NCBI RefSeq assembly: GCF_900156545.1 | Contig: NZ_FTNW01000005.1 | Location: forward strand, 1 to 64,000 | Direction of reading: 5' to 3' | Source: Aquipseudomonas alcaligenes | GTDB taxonomy: Bacteria > Pseudomonadota > Gammaproteobacteria > Pseudomonadales > Pseudomonadaceae | Length of the DNA stretch: 64,000 bases | Shown here: piece after piece, positions 26,226 through 34,522 of the stretch | Position numbering within the stretch: the stretch's first letter is position 1 | Layout of the letters: each line of letters starts with the position of its first letter | Notes under the pieces: generated by a model | The model's database searches: none | What the model was told of the DNA's origin: nothing | What the model saw: the letters and a program-made list of their open reading frames with translations, nothing else | Program-made: the position numbers and the translations under genes

Positions 26226-27161
26226 GTGGATCCGGTGGTGCTGTTCTTCGTCTTCGGCCTGGTCGCCGGGTTGCTGAAGAGCGAGTTGAAGTTGCCGGCG
26301 GCGTTGTATGAGACGCTGTCGATCATCCTGTTGCTGGCCATCGGTCTGCACGGCGGCGTGGAGCTGGCCGAGCAGGCCAGCGTGCAGCTGCTCGGCCAGG
26401 CCGGGCTGGTGCTGCTGATGGGCATTGGCTTGCCACTGCTGGCCTTCGTGCTCCTGCGCGGGTTGCGTTTTGACCGGGTCAACGCCGCGGCGGTGGCGGC
26501 GCACTACGGTTCGGTGAGTGCCGGTACCTTTGCCGTGGTGGTGGCCTTCCTGGTGTCCAAGCAGGTCAGCTTCGAGAGCTACATGCCGCTGTTCGTAGCG
26601 ATCCTGGAGATTCCGGCGATCCTGGTCGGCATCCTGCTGGCCAAGGGGGTCAGCCGTGGCACCGACTGGAAGGAGCTGGGCCGCGAGATCTTCCTCGGCA
26701 AGAGCATCATGCTGCTGCTCGGTGGCCTGGTGATCGGTGCGGTCGCCGGCAAGGAGGCGATCAAGCCGCTGGAGCCGCTGTACACCAGCATGTTCAAGCC
26801 GGTGCTGGCGTTCTTCCTGCTGGAGATGGGCCTGATTGCCTCCAGCCAGCTCGGCGCGCTGAAGCAGTTCGGTCTGCGCCTGGCGGCGTTCGCCCTGCTT
26901 ATGCCGCTGCTGGGTGCGTTGCTGGGTGCCTTGCTGGCGCGCTTCATGGGGCTCAGCCTGGGCGGTACCGCGGTTCTGGCCACCCTGGCGGCCTCGGCTT
27001 CCTACATCGCGGTGCCGGCGGCGTTGCGCCTGGCGCTGCCCGAGGCCAACCCGTCGCTGTCGCTGACCGCCTCGCTGGGCATCACCTTTCCCTTCAACAT
27101 CCTCATCGGCATACCGCTATACCTGGCGCTGGCCGAGCAACTGATCGCCTGGGGGTTCTGA
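26226..27161 (+). CDS. sbtA: SbtA-family sodium-dependent bicarbonate permease
   Basis: 311 residues, almost entirely hydrophobic, about ten membrane helices in two repeated halves. It matches the sodium-dependent bicarbonate transporter family (DUF897/SbtA), including HYGSVSAGTFAVVVAFL near 95 and ASASYIAVPAALRLALPEANP near 255. Inner-membrane uptake of bicarbonate, the substrate of PycA encoded upstream, is the likely role. Start GTG 26226, with a strong AGGAGGT 6 bases before it. The PII-like gene follows at one base, a pairing known from cyanobacteria. Confidence 0.83.
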   Translation: MDPVVLFFVFGLVAGLLKSELKLPAALYETLSIILLLAIGLHGGVELAEQASVQLLGQAGLVLLMGIGLPLLAFVLLRGLRFDRVNAAAVAAHYGSVSAGTFAVVVAFLVSKQVSFESYMPLFVAILEIPAILVGILLAKGVSRGTDWKELGREIFLGKSIMLLLGGLVIGAVAGKEAIKPLEPLYTSMFKPVLAFFLLEMGLIASSQLGALKQFGLRLAAFALLMPLLGALLGALLARFMGLSLGGTAVLATLAASASYIAVPAALRLALPEANPSLSLTASLGITFPFNILIGIPLYLALAEQLIAWGF

Positions 27162-27162
27162 C

Positions 27163-27465
27163 ATGGACACGCACAACCGCACCCTGCTCACCGTGGTGGG
27201 CGAGGCTGCGCTGGAGAAGAAACTGGTGGCCGATCTGGAGGCGCTGGGCGCGCCCGGCTGGACCATCTCCGATGCCCGCGGTCGCGGCGGCCGTGGCGTG
27301 CGCAGCGCCGGTTGGGACACCGAGGGTAACCTGCGCCTGGAAGTGATCTGCAACCGTGAACTGGCCATGCGCATTGCCGAGCACCTGCAGCAGCGCTACT
27401 ACGCCAACTACGCGATGGTCTGCTATCTCTCCGAGGTGCAGGTGCTGCGGCCCGACAAGTTCTAG
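27163..27465 (+). CDS. sbtB: SbtB-like PII-family regulator of the bicarbonate permease
   Basis: 100 residues with the ferredoxin-like PII fold. The T-loop region reads GRGGRGVRSAGW (about 40-51). The C-terminus YAMVCYLSEVQVLRPDKF lacks a redox CGPEGC loop. SbtB proteins bind adenine nucleotides and gate SbtA; the direct adjacency (stop of sbtA one base before this ATG) supports that. Followed by a terminator at 27493-27520. Confidence 0.78.
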   Translation: MDTHNRTLLTVVGEAALEKKLVADLEALGAPGWTISDARGRGGRGVRSAGWDTEGNLRLEVICNRELAMRIAEHLQQRYYANYAMVCYLSEVQVLRPDKF

Positions 27466-27492
27466 GGGAGAAATGTCCGGGCGACGGGCAAC

Positions 27493-27520
27493 AAAAAGGG
27501 GAGCCTCGGCTCCCCTTTTT
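27493..27520. terminator. Bidirectional terminator between sbtB and the DUF1127 gene
   Basis: AAAAAGGGGAGCCTCGGCTCCCCTTTTT: an 8-bp GC stem with A and T runs on both sides, between two convergent genes. Confidence 0.88.
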
Positions 27521-27535
27521 CATGCGCGCGGGCAA

Positions 27536-27751
27536 TCAGCGCCAGAATGGCTTGCTGATCTCGATGGCGCGGTCGTAAGTGCTGATGCCGGCATCGGCCA
27601 GCAGGCGCTCGTCCAGGCGCGCGAGTTGGCGGCGGCTGCTGATACGGCGCTGCCACAGCAGCAGGGTGCCCAGGACGCGCAGGGGGAGGTGACCGCCGCT
27701 GGCTGGGGACTGTTGTTGAAACATGAGGTCGGAACTGAGGGTACGTTCCAT
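27536..27751 (-). CDS. DUF1127-family small protein
   Basis: 71 residues with a basic amphipathic middle (LLLWQRRISSRRQLARLDERLLADAGISTY) and the DUF1127 ending DRAIEISKPFWR. Such proteins are short, arginine-rich and in some bacteria affect phosphate or stress regulation; the role here is unknown. AAGGAAGC lies upstream of ATG 27751. It is convergent with sbtB. Confidence 0.8.
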   Translation of the reverse strand: MERTLSSDLMFQQQSPASGGHLPLRVLGTLLLWQRRISSRRQLARLDERLLADAGISTYDRAIEISKPFWR

Positions 27752-28105
27752 GATGAGGCTTCCTTCCGCTTGTGGCGGGCTAGAGGGTGTTCTACTGGAA
27801 GCCTATTTTCCTGACTGCCTAGTCGATTTCATAGGCACAGCTGGGATAAATTGCGCGGCTATTAGTTAGTCGGCTTTGCAACTGTTCTGTTTCTGGTTGC
27901 GCAACTGTACTGGTCATCCGTGAAAGTTCCGGCTTTTGGTAGAAAGTCGAGAATTTCTACCGTGCTATGAAGTCTTAGCGGCAGTTTCATGGCGGTACAG
28001 TTTTTTGCAAGGCCGCTTAGCTACTGTATCTGTTATTGCGGCCGGCAGGGCCCACGAGGCGTTGTCGGCTGGCTAGATTTAAGGTTGCTCCCACGAGGAA
28101 ATCCC
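27752..28105. other. Long divergent intergenic region, promoter of ltaE
   Basis: About 350 bp with lower GC than its neighbours and no credible gene. It contains two direct repeats GCAACTGTTCTG (27878-27889) and GCAACTGTACTG (27901-27912) spaced 23 bp apart, a pattern typical of tandem operator half-sites. Confidence 0.5.
27878..27912. promoter_or_regulatory. Tandem direct-repeat operator candidate
   Basis: GCAACTGTNCTG occurs twice with start-to-start spacing of 23 bp, roughly two helical turns. MocR/PdxR-type regulators often use such direct repeats. The regulator is not known. Confidence 0.4.
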
Positions 28106-29143
28106 ATGACCGACCATACCCAGCAATTCGCCAGCGACAACTATTCCGGCATCTGCCCGGAGGTCTGGGCCGCCATGGCCGAGGCCAATCGCGGCCATGA
28201 GCGTGCCTATGGCGAGGACAGCTGGACGGCCCGCGCCGCGGACCATTTCCGCCAGCTGTTCGAGACCGACTGCGAGGTGTTCTTCGCCTTCAACGGCACC
28301 GCTGCCAACTCCCTGGCCCTGGCCAGCCTGTGCCAGAGCTACCACAGCGTGATCTGCTCGGAGACTGCCCACGTCGAGACCGACGAGTGCGGTGCGCCGG
28401 AGTTCTTCTCCAACGGTTCCAAGCTGCTCACCGCGCGTACCCTGGGCGGCAAGCTGACCCCGGAGAGCATCCGCGAGGTCGCCCTCAAGCGCCAGGACAT
28501 CCACTACCCCAAGCCACGCGTAGTGACCCTGACCCAGGCCACTGAAGTCGGCACCGTCTACCGTCCCGATGAGGTCGCCGCCATCAGCCAGGTGTGCAAG
28601 GAACTCAAGCTCAACCTGCACATGGATGGCGCGCGGTTTTCCAACGCCTGTGCCTCGCTCGGCTGCAGTCCGGCCGAGCTGACCTGGAAGGCCGGTGTCG
28701 ACGTGCTGTGCTTCGGCGGCACCAAGAACGGCATGGCGGTGGGCGAGGCCATCCTGTTCTTCAACAAGGCCCTGGCCGAGGACTTTGACTACCGCTGCAA
28801 GCAGGCCGGTCAGCTGGCCTCGAAGATGCGCTACCTGTCGGCGCCTTGGGTCGGCCTGCTGCAGGACGATGCCTGGCTGCGCTACGCCAACCACGCCAAC
28901 CGCTGCGCGCGCCTGCTGGCCGAGCTGGTGGCGGACGTACCCGGCGTCAGCCTGATGTTCCCGGTGGAGGCCAACGGCGTGTTCCTGCAGCTCTCGGAAG
29001 CGGCCATCGAACGCCTGCGCGCGTGGGGCTGGCGCTTCTACACCTTCATCGGCGCCGGCGGCGCGCGCTTCATGTGCAGCTGGGATACCGAGGAGGCGCG
29101 GGTGCGCGAGCTGGCAGCGGACATTCGCAAGGCGATGACCTGA
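28106..29143 (+). CDS. ltaE: Low-specificity L-threonine aldolase
   Basis: 345 residues, a PLP enzyme cleaving L-threonine to glycine and acetaldehyde. The PLP lysine lies in CFGGTKNGMAVGEA near residue 207; HMDGARFSNA and the N-terminal FASDNYSGICPEV are family signatures. ACGAGGAAAT precedes ATG 28106; an upstream in-frame ATG at 27989 lies in non-coding sequence. It is monocistronic. Confidence 0.9.
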   Translation: MTDHTQQFASDNYSGICPEVWAAMAEANRGHERAYGEDSWTARAADHFRQLFETDCEVFFAFNGTAANSLALASLCQSYHSVICSETAHVETDECGAPEFFSNGSKLLTARTLGGKLTPESIREVALKRQDIHYPKPRVVTLTQATEVGTVYRPDEVAAISQVCKELKLNLHMDGARFSNACASLGCSPAELTWKAGVDVLCFGGTKNGMAVGEAILFFNKALAEDFDYRCKQAGQLASKMRYLSAPWVGLLQDDAWLRYANHANRCARLLAELVADVPGVSLMFPVEANGVFLQLSEAAIERLRAWGWRFYTFIGAGGARFMCSWDTEEARVRELAADIRKAMT

Positions 29144-29228
29144 GGCCGACGAAAGGCAGGGTGAGGCGGCGTTCGGGTGGCTATGTTTTTTAATCCATAC
29201 CACCCATCGCGCACGTCGGAGTTCATGC

Positions 29229-30053
29229 ATGGATATCGACAGTCTGTTTTCCCAGCTGCACAGCCTGCCCAGCATTCCCAAGGTCGCTCAGGACCTGATC
29301 CAACAGTTCGACAACCCCAACACCAACCTCGACGCGGTCGCGCGCAACATCAACCTCGACCCGGTGATCGCCGCCAAGGTGCTGCGCCTGGCCAACTCCG
29401 CGCGCTTTCGCGGTGCCCGCGAGGCGCACAGCGTCGAGGATGCCGCCTCGCGTCTGGGCTTCAACACCCTGCGCACGCTGGTATTGGCCTCGGCCGTGAC
29501 CGGCGCCTTCAAGACCGACTCCGGCTTCGACCTCAAGGCCTTCTGGCTGCAGAGCTTCCAGGTGGCGAGTATCTGCCGGCTGTTGGCCAAGAGCCGTGGC
29601 GTGGCCATGGAAACGGCCTTCACCTGCGGCATGATGCACAACATCGGCGAGCTGCTGATCCAGACCGGCGCCCCCGAGCTGGCCGCGCGCCTGAACCGCA
29701 GCGGCAAGACCGACGCCGCCGGCCGCGTGGCGCTGGAAACCCTGCAGCTGGGCTTCGGCTTCCCCGAGGTGGGCGCCGAGCTGGCGCGGCGCTGGCAGCT
29801 GCCTGAGGTGATCCAGCAGGCCATTGCCCTGCAGACGCGGCCGCATCAGGCGCCGGCGGACATGCCGTTACCGCGTCTGGTGGCGCAGGCAGTGCTGATT
29901 GCCGAGGCCCTGCGCCAGCACGAAGGTGATCTGGACAAGACCCGCGCCGAGCTGGACAGCCCGCTGTGCCAGGGCATTGACCTCGACGCCCTGTTCGACA
30001 AGCTGCCGGAGGTGCTGGAGGCCGACAAGGGCTTCGCTCAGCTGCTCGACTGA
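29229..30053 (+). CDS. HDOD-domain protein
   Basis: 274 residues. The HDOD domain (about 5-205) starts LFSQLHSLPSIPKVAQDLI and contains the degenerate HD-like segment FTCGMMHNIGELLI. HDOD proteins lack the full metal site of HD phosphohydrolases and act in signalling, often with cyclic-di-GMP pathways. No signal peptide or extra domain is seen. The CBS-domain gene follows 112 bp later and may be functionally linked. Confidence 0.85.
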   Translation: MDIDSLFSQLHSLPSIPKVAQDLIQQFDNPNTNLDAVARNINLDPVIAAKVLRLANSARFRGAREAHSVEDAASRLGFNTLRTLVLASAVTGAFKTDSGFDLKAFWLQSFQVASICRLLAKSRGVAMETAFTCGMMHNIGELLIQTGAPELAARLNRSGKTDAAGRVALETLQLGFGFPEVGAELARRWQLPEVIQQAIALQTRPHQAPADMPLPRLVAQAVLIAEALRQHEGDLDKTRAELDSPLCQGIDLDALFDKLPEVLEADKGFAQLLD

Positions 30054-30165
30054 GCCTCAGTGAATTTCTCAATAGGCACTATCGAAATCTCCGCTTGGCT
30101 CGCCACGCTCCCCTTGGCCGATGCTTCGCCCATCCAAGGCGAACACAGGACAGGGGGAGATTCGC

Positions 30166-30600
30166 ATGAAGACCGTCGCGCAGATGCTGGCCAGCAAGCC
30201 GCAGCAGAACGTACACACCGTGGCGCCCGAGGCCAGCATGCTGGAGGCGCTGCGGCTGATGGCCGAGCACAATATCGGCGCGTTGCCGGTGACCGACGCC
30301 GGGCGTCTGGTCGGCATCGTCAGCGAGCGTGACTACGCCCGCAAAGGCGTGCTGCTCGGGCGCTCGTCAGTCGGCACGGCGGTGCGCGAGGTGATGAGCG
30401 TGCCGGTGGTGACAGTGAGCGCGCGCCAGGGCATCCGCGAATGCATGAGCCTGATGACCGACGGCCACCTGCGCCACCTGCCGGTGGTGGAAGGCGAGCG
30501 TCTGCTCGGCCTGTTGTCGATCGGCGACCTGGTCAAGGAGACCCTGGCCGAGCAGGACGGCCTGATCCAGCACCTGGAGCAGTACATCCGTGGCGAGTGA
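30166..30600 (+). CDS. CBS-domain pair protein
   Basis: 144 residues made of two CBS motifs: about 8-60 (VHTVAPEASMLEALRLMAEHNIGALPV) and 75-130 (VVTVSARQGIRECMSLMTDGHLRHLPVV). Such stand-alone pairs bind adenine nucleotides and act as energy sensors. ATG 30166 (MKTVAQMLASKP) follows GGGGGAGATT. No partner domain is present; the target is unknown. Confidence 0.85.
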   Translation: MKTVAQMLASKPQQNVHTVAPEASMLEALRLMAEHNIGALPVTDAGRLVGIVSERDYARKGVLLGRSSVGTAVREVMSVPVVTVSARQGIRECMSLMTDGHLRHLPVVEGERLLGLLSIGDLVKETLAEQDGLIQHLEQYIRGE

Positions 30601-30612
30601 CGGCTGGCCGCG

Positions 30613-30936
30613 CTACTCGGCGGCCGGTGCCGGCTCCTGCGGCGCCTCTTCGCGCTCCGTGCAGACGCCGTTGGCGCCCTGCTTGCCGGTGTAGGTCACT
30701 GTGGGCGAGCCGTCGGCCGCGATACTGATGGAGAGGGTCACGCCCTGGCCCTTGGCTTCGTAGTACTGCTCGCTGAACTTGCTCAGCACGGCCTGCCGGT
30801 CATTGATCCGGACCGGGCCGCCGGCTGCGGCGCTTACGGCGATGTCGCCGGGGCAGGTGAGCGCGAAGGCGGGCAGGTTGGCGGCCTGGGCGGTGCCGGC
30901 GGCGAGCAGGGTAGCGGCGATGATCAGGCGTTGCAT
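30613..30936 (-). CDS. Small exported protein of unknown function
   Basis: 107 residues with a signal peptide (MQRLIIAATLLAAGTAQA, cleavage before ANLPAF). The mature part has two cysteines (LTCPGD and NGVCTE) that could form a disulfide, and an acidic, proline-rich tail (EREEAPQEPAPAAE). GGGAGC precedes ATG 30936. It lies 26 bp downstream of the tandem-HTH regulator gene on the same strand and may be co-transcribed with it. Confidence 0.65.
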   Translation of the reverse strand: MQRLIIAATLLAAGTAQAANLPAFALTCPGDIAVSAAAGGPVRINDRQAVLSKFSEQYYEAKGQGVTLSISIAADGSPTVTYTGKQGANGVCTEREEAPQEPAPAAE

Positions 30937-30962
30937 GGCGGAGCTCCCGAGGCGGATGGCGT

Positions 30963-31484
30963 TCAGAGAACTAAGCAGCCGCCTACGGCCTTGTCCAACC
31001 GTTCCCGCAGTTGCCGATAAGCTGTCGCAGGTGGCCGCACGGCCAGCACCAGCGGTGCGCGTTGCGGCGGCGTCAGGGGCAGCGTCAGCGCACCGCCACT
31101 GACGGCGGCAAACAGCAGGGCACAGACGCTGCCAGCAGCGAACCTGCGCTGCAGGTTGTGCCGATGCTTGCGCACCGTCTGATCGCTGAGGCCCAGCGCC
31201 TTGGCGGCCTGCTTGTCGCTGCGCCCGAGGGCGAGCAGGTGCAGCACCTCGCGCTGCCGATGGCTCAGCGCGGGTGGAACAGGGCCCGGCTCGTCCGGTG
31301 GCGCGATGTGCGCGAGGTAGTGGATCGTCAGTTGCGCCGACTTGTGCAGGTCCAGCTTGCCCTGCAGGTTCTCGCGATGCCGGCGCGCGGTGCCGAGGCA
31401 CAGGCCCAGCTGCTGGGCGACCTGGCGATCAGTGCAGCCGCGGGCGATCAGCGCCAGTACCTGGCATTCACGCGGTGTGAGCAT
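30963..31484 (-). CDS. Regulator with two tandem LuxR-type HTH domains
   Basis: 173 residues. The first LuxR-type helix-turn-helix spans about 1-55 (LTPRECQVLALIARGCTDRQ), the second about 72-115 (LSHRQREVLHLLALGRSDKQ). No receiver, autoinducer or ATPase domain is present. A hydrophobic stretch follows (about 118-138, VCALLFAAVSGGALTLPL), possibly a membrane segment, and a short basic tail. Two complete HTH units in one short chain is unusual. It faces the 31696 gene across 211 bp and may regulate it. Confidence 0.7.
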   Translation of the reverse strand: MLTPRECQVLALIARGCTDRQVAQQLGLCLGTARRHRENLQGKLDLHKSAQLTIHYLAHIAPPDEPGPVPPALSHRQREVLHLLALGRSDKQAAKALGLSDQTVRKHRHNLQRRFAAGSVCALLFAAVSGGALTLPLTPPQRAPLVLAVRPPATAYRQLRERLDKAVGGCLVL

Positions 31485-31695
31485 ATCCCTGCCCCCGACT
31501 CATGAGAGATGGCGCGACGCTACTGCCCCGCAGCCAACGAACCGAGACGGAAATCCTTCCCCGCAGTCCTACCGCATTTGCCCGATTTCGCCGAAGCGCC
31601 CTGCCCGAGAGCATCTGGGGTGCCGAGCGGCGCGCCGTTCGACAGGTGCGCCACGTCGTCCCGGCGCCGTCCCCTCAACTGCAAGGACTCTCACA

Positions 31696-32757
31696 ATGAA
31701 CTGGAATCGTACCTTTACCGATCTGATCCGCGCCGGGCGCGCGGCATACTGGGGCAACTGGACGCTCGATCCGAAGATCAAGCTGGGCGCGGTGGGCATC
31801 GTCTCGCCGGACACCGGCGACTTCACCCTGGTGCAGGAATCCACGCCGGGCGTGCCGCTGAGCAGCCGCGGCATTCCCAACCAGTGGAAGCTGTCGTCGA
31901 GCAACGTCAAGCGCACTCAGGCCAATGTCAGCCTCGACGGCAGCGCCACCGACCCGGAGACCGGCACCAAAATCACCGCCGGCACCGAGATCACCTGGGA
32001 CTTCGCCAACATCGGCTCGATGGCCTCGGAGTTCGGCATCGCCAACGAGGGCTTCGTCAGCGACCTGACCACCCTGTCCAAGCCCGAGACGCTCAGCTGG
32101 CTGTCCCAGCAGGCGGCCTCGGTGAGCATGAGCAACGGCAGCGGTATTGCCCAGGGCTTCGGCGTGGTCACCAGTGTGATCTATGCCAACAGCGGCCTGA
32201 ACATTGGCTCCCAGGACAACAGTGCCTCGTTCTCCATCAGTGGTTCGGCCGGCGCCGTGCAGGAGATGCTGGCCGGCGCCAACGGCAAGGGCTCCTTCGT
32301 CTCCACCAAGGAGACCAAGCAGGTCGACCAGCACCTGTGGCCCAGCGTGCCGGACCAGATGGCCAACGGCGTGGTGCCGATCGCCTACACCTTCGCCTCG
32401 TTCGACGGCAACCTGCTGATCCCCAACTGGATCACCCGCCTGGGCTCGCTGCAGATCCTGTTCAACAACAAGCCGGGCTGCACCTACATCACCGACATCA
32501 AGCTCAGCTACGACACCCCGCAGGGCCCGCACAACGAGTCTTTCTCGCTCAGCGGTGGGCTGTCCAAGACCGTCGGCAACATCCCGCTCAATGCCACCAA
32601 CATCGTGGCCCACGTCAGCTTCAAGGGCGTGATCAACAGCGATCACTACACCTTCAGCTGGCCGAGCCCGCTGGGCCAGTGGCTGACCGGCCAACGTGAA
32701 ATCGAGATGAGCGGCGTCTGGCCGGGCCAGACCCACGCCCGCGACATCGCCCTGTGA
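31696..32757 (+). CDS. Hypothetical protein, beta-rich, unrecognised family
   Basis: 353 residues. I do not recognise the family. No signal peptide; begins MNWNRTFTDLIRAGRAAYWG. The body is rich in Ser, Gly, Asn and Thr with alternating hydrophobics (SVSMSNGSGIAQGFGVVTSV, SASFSISGSAGAVQEM), suggesting a beta-structured protein. There is one cysteine (NNKPGCTY). AAGGA precedes ATG 31696. The next gene, for a small exported protein, starts 32 bp after it, so the two are likely co-expressed. Confidence 0.65.
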   Translation: MNWNRTFTDLIRAGRAAYWGNWTLDPKIKLGAVGIVSPDTGDFTLVQESTPGVPLSSRGIPNQWKLSSSNVKRTQANVSLDGSATDPETGTKITAGTEITWDFANIGSMASEFGIANEGFVSDLTTLSKPETLSWLSQQAASVSMSNGSGIAQGFGVVTSVIYANSGLNIGSQDNSASFSISGSAGAVQEMLAGANGKGSFVSTKETKQVDQHLWPSVPDQMANGVVPIAYTFASFDGNLLIPNWITRLGSLQILFNNKPGCTYITDIKLSYDTPQGPHNESFSLSGGLSKTVGNIPLNATNIVAHVSFKGVINSDHYTFSWPSPLGQWLTGQREIEMSGVWPGQTHARDIAL

Positions 32758-32789
32758 TCACCCCCCACCGACGCATCGAGGAACTCACC

Positions 32790-33194
32790 ATGAACGCATT
32801 TATCGAGAACCATAAGTACCTGGCCGCCGCTATCCTGTTTGCCGCCCTGGCCTGCGGCGGCGTGTCTTCGGCGCAGGCCGAGGAGGTCGGCAAGGGCGTG
32901 CTGATCGTCCGTGGCGGTGCCGCCAATACCGACGCCAACTACGCCAAGGAAGAGCAGGATGCCAACGGTCGCCTGGAACGCGTGTCTGCCCTGTGCGCCA
33001 GCGCGGGCAATCAGACCGCCGCCGCGCTGATCGCCACCGACACCACCCGGGCGTGGGGGCCTTTCATGAGCGGCAACACCACCACCGTGATCAACTACGG
33101 TGGGCATGTGCTGAAGGACCCGCTGCCGGGCAATCCCAACCACTGCCTGATCAATGGCCTGAAGCTGGGCCAGATCAAGGGCATGTGGCACTGA
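32790..33194 (+). CDS. Small exported protein of unknown function
   Basis: 134 residues. N-terminus MNAFIENHKYLAAAILFAAL is a signal peptide with likely cleavage at SSAQA-EE. The mature chain of about 100 residues has two cysteines (ALCASAG and NHCLING) and ends KLGQIKGMWH. GAGGAACTCACC precedes ATG 32790. Followed directly by a strong terminator, closing the two-gene unit that starts at 31696. Confidence 0.65.
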   Translation: MNAFIENHKYLAAAILFAALACGGVSSAQAEEVGKGVLIVRGGAANTDANYAKEEQDANGRLERVSALCASAGNQTAAALIATDTTRAWGPFMSGNTTTVINYGGHVLKDPLPGNPNHCLINGLKLGQIKGMWH

Positions 33195-33208
33195 GTGTCC
33201 GCTGCGTA

Positions 33209-33239
33209 AAAAAAGACCGGCCCAAGGGCCGGTCTTTTT
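33209..33239. terminator. Terminator after the 31696-33194 unit
   Basis: AAAAAAGACCGGCCC-AA-GGGCCGGTCTTTTT forms a long stem flanked by A and T runs. It can serve both the rightward unit and the leftward binding-protein gene at 33253. Confidence 0.9.
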
Positions 33240-33252
33240 ACATGCGGGCCAG

Positions 33253-34341
33253 TCAGCTGCCGGTCTTGATCTTGCTCCAGGCACGGGTGCGCGCGCGCTC
33301 GGCGGCACGTGGCAGCGGCTCAAGGGTGTAGAGCTTCTGCATGGCCTCGGCGGTCGGGTACAGGTTGGGGTTGTTGCGGATCGACTCGGCGACCAGCGCG
33401 GTGGCGTCCTTGTTCGGGTTGGGGTAGCCGACAAAGTCGGAGATCGGCGCGATCACCTGCGGCTGCAGCAGGTAGTTGATGAAGGCGTGGGCCTCGTCGA
33501 TGTTCTTCGCGTCCTTGGGAATCGCCATCATGTCGAACCAGATCGGCGCGCCTTCCTTGGGCAGGCGCATGTCCACGGTCACGCCGTTATTCGCCTGCCT
33601 GGCGTTGTTGGCGGCCTGGGAGAAGCTGCCCGAGTAGCCCACGGCCACGCAGATCTCGCCATTGGCGATGTCGCTCATGTACTTGGAGCTGTGGAAGTAG
33701 CGCACGTGCGGGCGGATCTTGCTCAGCAGCTCTTCGGCCTTGGCGTAGTCGGCCGGCTCCGTGCTGTTCGGCGGCAGCCCCAGGTAGTGCAGGGCCAGGG
33801 GCAGGATTTCCGACGGCGAATCGAGCAGGGCCACGCCGCAGTCCTTGAGCTTGGCGATGTTGTCTTCCTTGAAGATCAGGTCCCAGCTGTCCACCGGCGC
33901 ATTGTCACCGAGGGCGGCCTTGACCTTGTCCGGGTTGAAGCCGATCAGCACGGTGCCGTACATGTAGGGCACGGCGTATTGGTTGCCCGGGTCGTTGGCC
34001 TCGATCAGTTTCATCAGCTGCGGGTCGAGGTGCTGCCAGTTGGGCAGCTTGCTGCGGTCGAGCTTCTGGAACACGCCGGCCTCGACCTGCTTGGCCAGGA
34101 ACACGTTGGACGGCACCACCAGGTCATAGCCGGAGTTGCCGGTGAGCAGTTTGGCTTCCAGCGCCTCGTTGGTGTCGAAGATGTCGTAGGTCAGCTTGAT
34201 GCCGCTGTCCTGCTTGAACTTCGTCAGGGTCTCCGGGGTGATGTAGTCGAACCAGTTGTAGACCTTGAGTTCGCGGTCGGCGGCCTGGGCGGTGCCGGCC
34301 AGGGTCAGGCCGCAGAGGGCGGCGGCGAGCAGTTTCTTCAT
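33253..34341 (-). CDS. Polyamine ABC transporter substrate-binding protein
   Basis: 362 residues of the PotD/PotF/SpuD family. Signal peptide [20 protein letters not shown]; then [18 protein letters not shown], typical of putrescine/spermidine binders, and aromatic pocket residues in WFDYI and YNWF. No ATPase or permease gene is adjacent. It lies downstream of an acetylpolyamine amidohydrolase gene, like the PA1409/PA1410 pair in P. aeruginosa (from memory), so acetylated polyamines are a likely ligand. Confidence 0.87.
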   Translation of the reverse strand: MKKLLAAALCGLTLAGTAQAADRELKVYNWFDYITPETLTKFKQDSGIKLTYDIFDTNEALEAKLLTGNSGYDLVVPSNVFLAKQVEAGVFQKLDRSKLPNWQHLDPQLMKLIEANDPGNQYAVPYMYGTVLIGFNPDKVKAALGDNAPVDSWDLIFKEDNIAKLKDCGVALLDSPSEILPLALHYLGLPPNSTEPADYAKAEELLSKIRPHVRYFHSSKYMSDIANGEICVAVGYSGSFSQAANNARQANNGVTVDMRLPKEGAPIWFDMMAIPKDAKNIDEAHAFINYLLQPQVIAPISDFVGYPNPNKDATALVAESIRNNPNLYPTAEAMQKLYTLEPLPRAAERARTRAWSKIKTGS

Positions 34342-34367
34342 TTTGTTGTTCTCCTTCAGTTGATTCG

Positions 34368-34522
34368 GAACCTGCTCACGATCTCGCGAGCTAGAGATAA
34401 ACGGTGGCGAAAGCTGCCGAGGAAGCGGAGTTTACGAGTGGTAAATGAGCATTCCGAGACGCCGCGTCCCGGGCGGCTTTCAACGCCGTTTAGCCGACGC
34501 GCAGCAGATCGTGGGCAGGTTC
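34368..34522. mobile_element. MITE-like repeat element between aphA and the binding-protein gene
   Basis: 155 bp bounded by GAACCTGCTCACGATCT and AGATCGTGGGCAGGTTC (inverted, one mismatch). Core GGAGTTTACGAGTGGTAAAT then GAGCATTCCGAG matches the lhpA insert and the 20845 element. The right end touches the aphA stop codon at 34522-34524. Confidence 0.75.
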
